The notes below the pieces were generated by a model. That model saw nothing but the letters and a program-made list of their open reading frames with translations. It ran no database searches and was not told the origin of the DNA. 64,000 nucleotides of DNA, taken from RGIG4608 sp964413365. GTDB taxonomy: Bacteria; Bacillota; Clostridia; Oscillospirales; CAG-272. The position numbers and the translations under genes are program-made. The stretch's first letter is position 1. The number at the start of each line of letters is the position of its first letter. The stretch is taken from positions 8,877 to 72,876 of the forward strand of contig CAYPRM010000002.1 in NCBI GenBank assembly GCA_964413365.1, read 5' to 3'. Positions 60,593 through 64,000 of this stretch are shown here, in pieces.

Positions 60593-61111
60593 TTATTTCT
60601 TTATCGGCACGATGATCATGCTCATCATTCTGCCGTCGAGCACGGGCTTCTTGTCGACAGTACCGAGCTCCTCGCAGGCAACGCGGAATTTTTCAAGTAT
60701 TTCTGTGCCGAGAGCGGTGTGTGCCATCTCCCTGCCCTTAAATCTGAGGGTAACGCGCACCTTGTTGCCACTCATGAGAAATCTGTGAGCGTGCTTGAGC
60801 TTTGTCTCGAAGTCGTGCGTGTCGATGCGACAGGAGAGCTGTATCTCCTTGACCTCAACGGTCTGCTGCTTCTTCTTCGCCTCTTTTTCCTTCTTCTCGC
60901 GCTCAAAGCGGAACTTGCCGAAGTCCATTATCTTGCAAACGGGCGGTACTGCCTGCGCGCTCATAAGAACAAGATCCATACCGCTTGAGTATGCCATCTT
61001 GAGTGCCGCGTCAGTATTCATTATTCCAAGCTGCTCTCCGTTTGCACCGATCAGTCGTATCTCCTTCGCGTCGATATCGTCATTGATCAGCATATCCTTT
61101 GTGTTAGCGAT
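60593..61111 (-). CDS. infC: Translation initiation factor IF-3, probable ATC start
   Basis: 172 residues as annotated. N-domain (INDDIDAKEIRLIGANGEQLG), Lys-rich linker and C-domain (SCRIDTHDFETKLKHAHRFL, GREMAHT, LDGRMMSM). No ATG is well placed: the first in-frame ATG (61093) has its only purine-rich stretch 2 nt away. TTGGAGG lies 9 nt before an in-frame ATC at 61111-61109, giving I-A-N-T-K-D. IF-3 genes often use rare start codons (AUU in E. coli and Bacillus) for autoregulation, so ATC is plausible. Alternative start: ATG 61093. Confidence 0.9.
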   Translation of the reverse strand: MANTKDMLINDDIDAKEIRLIGANGEQLGIMNTDAALKMAYSSGMDLVLMSAQAVPPVCKIMDFGKFRFEREKKEKEAKKKQQTVEVKEIQLSCRIDTHDFETKLKHAHRFLMSGNKVRVTLRFKGREMAHTALGTEILEKFRVACEELGTVDKKPVLDGRMMSMIIVPIKK

Positions 61112-61250
61112 GGGTAAACACCTCCAAAAAATAAAAAGTCGCACGCAGAATACCCGTGCGACACGAAACCGCCTGTGCGGTCAGCATCAAAATATCAACG
61201 CAAGCTCACTGATGTGGCAGGGTGAGAACGGGGTGTTCTGCTTCATTACT
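61112..61250 (-). ncRNA. infC-rpmI-rplT leader with attenuator (L20/IF-3 leader-like)
   Basis: About 139 nt of untranslated leader between the promoter and infC. It carries the motif AACACCCCGTTCTCACCC, a GCAAG/CTTGC pairing, an ACCGC/GCGGT hairpin and a terminator hairpin just before the ribosome site. This arrangement is known for L20-controlled transcription attenuation in Bacillota. The exact alternative pairing was not worked out. Confidence 0.65.
61138..61162 (-). terminator. Attenuator hairpin before infC
   Basis: A perfect 8-bp GTCGCACG/CGTGCGAC stem with a 9-nt loop followed by TTTTTATTTTTT on the minus strand, directly upstream of the infC ribosome site. Placed to switch the operon on or off. 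Confidence 0.85.
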
Positions 61251-61255
61251 TGCCT

Positions 61256-61284
61256 ATTTTACCACACCCGTGCCGCTTTGTCAA
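61256..61284 (-). promoter_or_regulatory. Promoter of infC-rpmI-rplT
   Basis: TTGACA (61284-61279), a 17-nt spacer and TAAAAT (61261-61256) on the minus strand. Confidence 0.88.
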
Positions 61285-61340
61285 GTCCTTTTGATAAAAA
61301 TTTTTTTCTTTTTTTCACAAAGATATTTTTCCCTTCTCTC

Positions 61341-61369
61341 TTGCAAATATCGGGGTTTTATGGTACAAT
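61341..61369 (+). promoter_or_regulatory. Promoter of pcrA
   Basis: TTGCAA (61341-61346), a 17-nt spacer and TACAAT (61364-61369), 34 bases before the start codon. Confidence 0.8.
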
Positions 61370-61402
61370 AAATATTGAATTTTTAAGCTGACGGAGATAA
61401 AA

Positions 61403-63805
61403 ATGCAAGACCTTAACGAAAGATATCTGAGGGCAAAGAGAGCCCTGTTCAATATAGCCTACGGAGACCTCAATCCCGAGCAGAGACGTGCAGTCTTTGC
61501 GGTGAACGGTCCTCTGCTCGTCCTTGCGGGAGCAGGAAGCGGAAAGACCACCGTCCTCGTGCGCAGGATAGCATACATTATAAAGTACGGAAACGCCTAT
61601 GAGAGCGATTACGTTCCCTTTGACGTGAGCGAGAGCGAGGTCGCGTCCCTCGAGACTGCGGCAAGCACGGCAACACGCGAGGAGGCGATTCCCCTGCTCA
61701 CGAGATTTACAAACGATCCCTGCCCCCCGTGGCGTATGCTCGCAATAACCTTTACCAATAAAGCGGCAGGCGAGATCCGCTCCCGTATAAACGCCCAGCT
61801 CGGCGATGAGGGAGGCGCGAGTGAGATCCGCTCGGGCACGTTCCACTCGGTCTGCCTTAGGATCCTGCGCACTCACGGAGAGGCGATAGGCTACGGCAAA
61901 AATATATCCATATACGATCAGGACGACAGCAAAAAGGCGATAAGCGTCTGCATGAAGGAGCTCAATATCGACCAGAAGCTCCTCCCCGTAAAGTCGGTGC
62001 AGAACGCAATATCCCGCGCGAAGGATAGGCTCATAACGCCCGAGGACTTTTATGCCGAGGTCGGCAACGATTATAGGCTAAAGCAGATCGCGAGGATATA
62101 CGAGCTGTATCAGCAGAGGCTCGTCGCGTCAAGGGCGCTCGATTTTGACGATATAATCATGCAGACGGTCCTCCTGCTCAGAAAGGAGCCCGAGATACTT
62201 AAATATTATCAGCAGAGATTCCGCTACGTCTGCGTCGACGAGTATCAGGATACCAACGAGGCGCAGTTTGCACTCACCGAGCTGCTCTCGGGAGGATATC
62301 ACAACGTTATGGTCGTCGGAGATGACGATCAGAGCATCTACCGCTTCCGCGGTGCAACGATAGAAAATATACTCAGTTTCGATAAGGTGTTCCCATCCGC
62401 ACGTACTATCAGACTTGAGCAGAATTACCGCTCGACTCAGAACATACTCGATGCCGCAAACGCCGTCATAAGCAATAATACCGGCAGAAAGGGCAAGAGC
62501 CTCTGGACGAACGCAGGAGCCGGCGCGCGTATACACGTCAAAAAGGTGTTCGATCAGAATGAGGAGGCACGCTATATCGCCGATAGGATCGCCACGATGG
62601 TCAGCCACGGCGACAGCTTCCGCGATTTCGCCCTGCTCTACCGCAATAACGCACAGTCGAGCACGCTTGAGAGGACATTTGCAAAAAGCGGTATCCCCTA
62701 TCGCATAATCGGCGGCGTCCGCTTTTCGGACAGAAAGGAGATCAAGGACATCGTCGCATACCTTCAGCTCATTCAGAACCATAACGACGACGAGCGCCTT
62801 ATGCGCATAATCAATGAGCCAAGGCGTAAGATAGGCGAAAAAACTCTTGAGGGCGTACGTGCTATCGCAAGGGAGATGGGCGTCAGTATGTTCTCCGTTA
62901 TCGAGCACGCCGACCGCTACGTCGCACTCTCAAAGAGCGCGGATAAGCTCCTCGATTTTGCAAAACTCATAAATTACCTCACCTCCCTTGTCGGAGAAAC
63001 GACACTTGCGGCGTTCATAACCACCGTTATGGATAAGAGCGGCTACCGCAAAATGCTCGAGGATGCAGGCGTCGAGGAAAAGGACCGCCTCGAGAACCTC
63101 GATGAATTTGTCAGCGGTGCTATCGAATATGAGAGCAGCTACATTGACGACGGCTCGTATTCAAGCGCGCTCGAGGGCTTTATGGAGGAAACGAGCCTCG
63201 TCGCGGACGTCGATAGATACGATGAGAGTGCGGATGCAGTCGTCCTCATGACGGCACATAGCGCAAAGGGACTTGAATTTCCCTATGTCTTTATCCCCGG
63301 CATGGAGGAGGGCATCTTCCCCTCAATGCAGTCCATAACCGCATCGAGCGCGGAGCTTGAGGAGGAAAGAAGACTTGCCTATGTCGCTATCACCCGTGCA
63401 AAGCGTGAGCTTTTCATCGTCCATACCAATCAGAGAATGCTCTACGGCAGAACGCAGTTCAATGCGGAGTCGAGATTTCTTAAGGAGATCCCTGATAGCC
63501 TCATCGAGCGTGAAAGCTCACCCTACGATAGGCAGTCAAGACAGGTAAATAATGAATATACACACCACCAAAGAAGAGCCGCATACGATGAGCTCACCAT
63601 AGGCACGCCACAGCATACCCCACGCCCCACAGCGGCAAGCAGAGAGACCTTCTCAGTCGGAGATAGAGTCCTCCACCCCACCTTCGGCGAGGGCGATGTC
63701 ATCTCCGTCAAGCACATGGGCGCGGATACACTCTATGAGATAATCTTCGACCGCGTCGGCACAAAAAAGCTCATGGCAACCTACGCTAAATTAAAGAAAA
63801 TATAA
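61403..63805 (+). CDS. pcrA: ATP-dependent DNA helicase PcrA/UvrD
   Basis: An 800-residue SF1A helicase moving 3' to 5' in repair and replication. Motif I AGAGSGKTT (about 44-52), motif II VDEYQD, motif III GDDDQSIYRFRGA, motif IV NYRS, and motifs V and VI (MTAHSAKGLEF, LAYVAITRAKREL) are all present. The C-terminus (FSVGDRVLHPTFGEGDV) is the PcrA Tudor-like domain that binds RNA polymerase. An extra segment of about 40 residues follows the Walker A helix. ATG 61403 follows ACGGAG. Confidence 0.97.
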   Translation: MQDLNERYLRAKRALFNIAYGDLNPEQRRAVFAVNGPLLVLAGAGSGKTTVLVRRIAYIIKYGNAYESDYVPFDVSESEVASLETAASTATREEAIPLLTRFTNDPCPPWRMLAITFTNKAAGEIRSRINAQLGDEGGASEIRSGTFHSVCLRILRTHGEAIGYGKNISIYDQDDSKKAISVCMKELNIDQKLLPVKSVQNAISRAKDRLITPEDFYAEVGNDYRLKQIARIYELYQQRLVASRALDFDDIIMQTVLLLRKEPEILKYYQQRFRYVCVDEYQDTNEAQFALTELLSGGYHNVMVVGDDDQSIYRFRGATIENILSFDKVFPSARTIRLEQNYRSTQNILDAANAVISNNTGRKGKSLWTNAGAGARIHVKKVFDQNEEARYIADRIATMVSHGDSFRDFALLYRNNAQSSTLERTFAKSGIPYRIIGGVRFSDRKEIKDIVAYLQLIQNHNDDERLMRIINEPRRKIGEKTLEGVRAIAREMGVSMFSVIEHADRYVALSKSADKLLDFAKLINYLTSLVGETTLAAFITTVMDKSGYRKMLEDAGVEEKDRLENLDEFVSGAIEYESSYIDDGSYSSALEGFMEETSLVADVDRYDESADAVVLMTAHSAKGLEFPYVFIPGMEEGIFPSMQSITASSAELEEERRLAYVAITRAKRELFIVHTNQRMLYGRTQFNAESRFLKEIPDSLIERESSPYDRQSRQVNNEYTHHQRRAAYDELTIGTPQHTPRPTAASRETFSVGDRVLHPTFGEGDVISVKHMGADTLYEIIFDRVGTKKLMATYAKLKKI

Positions 63806-63830
63806 ATATATAATTGATGTGTTTCGTTCA

Positions 63831-63863
63831 TCAAAAAACCACGCACCCTGCGTGGTTTTTTGA
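63831..63863 (+). terminator. Terminator of pcrA
   Basis: A perfect 14-bp stem (TCAAAAAACCACGC with GCGTGGTTTTTTGA) and a 5-nt loop. Confidence 0.93.
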
Positions 63864-64000
63864 TTTCTCGTTCGCGAAGCGACTGAAGGAGAGCGCGGTA
63901 TAAAAAAGCTTGCATTTGTATGGAAAAAGTGCAGATTTTTCAGTCTCGCAGGCTCCTTCCACCGCAAGCGGTCCCCCTCCCTCTCGGAGGGAGGCTCTTT
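63864..64000. repeat. Repeat-like intergenic sequence at the right edge
   Basis: The last 137 bases hold no gene. A CTCGTTCGCGAAGCGAC stretch resembles the elements near 24230 and 29060. The end carries ACCGC-AA-GCGGT (63961-63972) and a CCTCCCT/AGGGAGG hairpin (63976-63994), in the style of palindromic units widespread in gut Clostridia assemblies. The element may continue beyond the window. Confidence 0.5.

Noticed and set aside
1..64000. Prophage, transposon, toxin-antitoxin, CRISPR or secondary-metabolite systems
   Set aside because: No integrase, transposase, Cas, toxin-like pair or biosynthetic enzyme was seen; the window is mostly core genome.

Overview
The window looks like a chromosomal segment of an uncultured gut-type Clostridia (Bacillota), probably from a metagenome assembly. 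Evidence: a division and cell-wall (dcw) cluster led by mraZ, a MurE with the meso-DAP motif DNPR, clostridial synteny (topA-trmFO-rnc-Elp3-like-smc-ftsY; ylxM-ffh-rpsP-khpA; yqeK-rsfS), a PPi-type phosphofructokinase, a two-gene SUF system, strong Shine-Dalgarno sites, and sigma-A promoters with 17-nt spacers. The order-level placement is inference. A 100-N gap at 6016-6115 lies inside a tandem repeat. I saw no tRNA, rRNA, CRISPR array, phage or transposase gene.

Layout. 1-3.9 kb: start of a gene leaving the left edge, then a heterodimeric ABC exporter. 3.9-6.4 kb: a secreted pectate-lyase lipoprotein with low-complexity linkers. 6.5-9.0 kb: a PHP phosphoesterase, a heavy-metal exporter-like permease and a cupin protein. 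9.1-21.8 kb: the dcw cluster (mraZ, rsmH, ftsL-position gene, PBP, murE, murF, mraY, ftsW, murG, terminator, ftsZ), all on the minus strand, with murD, murB, murC, ftsQ and ftsA absent. 21.9-24.2 kb: a leucine-rich-repeat lipoprotein. 24.4-28.4 kb: radical SAM protein, phosphofructokinase, and sufC-sufB. 28.6-31.7 kb: a small lipoprotein, metY-metA for direct sulfhydrylation methionine synthesis, and a small Cys-rich protein. 31.7-36.3 kb: two M16-type proteins, lgt and folD. 36.4-41.3 kb: a degenerate M23 membrane protein, ylxM-ffh-rpsP-khpA and an unknown gene. 41.3-61.2 kb: a long minus-strand housekeeping block (infC-rpmI-rplT; spoU-dprA-topA-trmFO-rnc-Elp3-like-smc-ftsY-rdgB-orf-yhbY-nadD-yqeK-orf-rsfS-leuS; rpsU). 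61.4-63.8 kb: the helicase pcrA, followed by a terminator and repeat-like sequence to the right edge.

How the parts fit. The dcw genes make lipid-linked peptidoglycan precursor and polymerise it at the septum. Lgt attaches lipid to the three predicted lipoproteins in the window. Ffh and FtsY form the SRP targeting pair, encoded in separate operons. InfC, L35, L20, S16, S21, KhpA, RsfS, YhbY and RNase III cover ribosome production and RNA handling. TopA, SMC, DprA and PcrA cover chromosome maintenance.

Most of the window is ordinary housekeeping and I did not find a clearly new multi-gene system. The points most worth checking are an exact 324-bp in-frame tandem duplication inside the PBP transpeptidase domain, a highly structured 250-nt stretch between the ftsL-position gene and that PBP, a tail-anchored protein in the ftsL slot, an inverted repeat over the ylxM-ffh promoter, a probable ATC start for infC, and a degenerate M23 domain protein.
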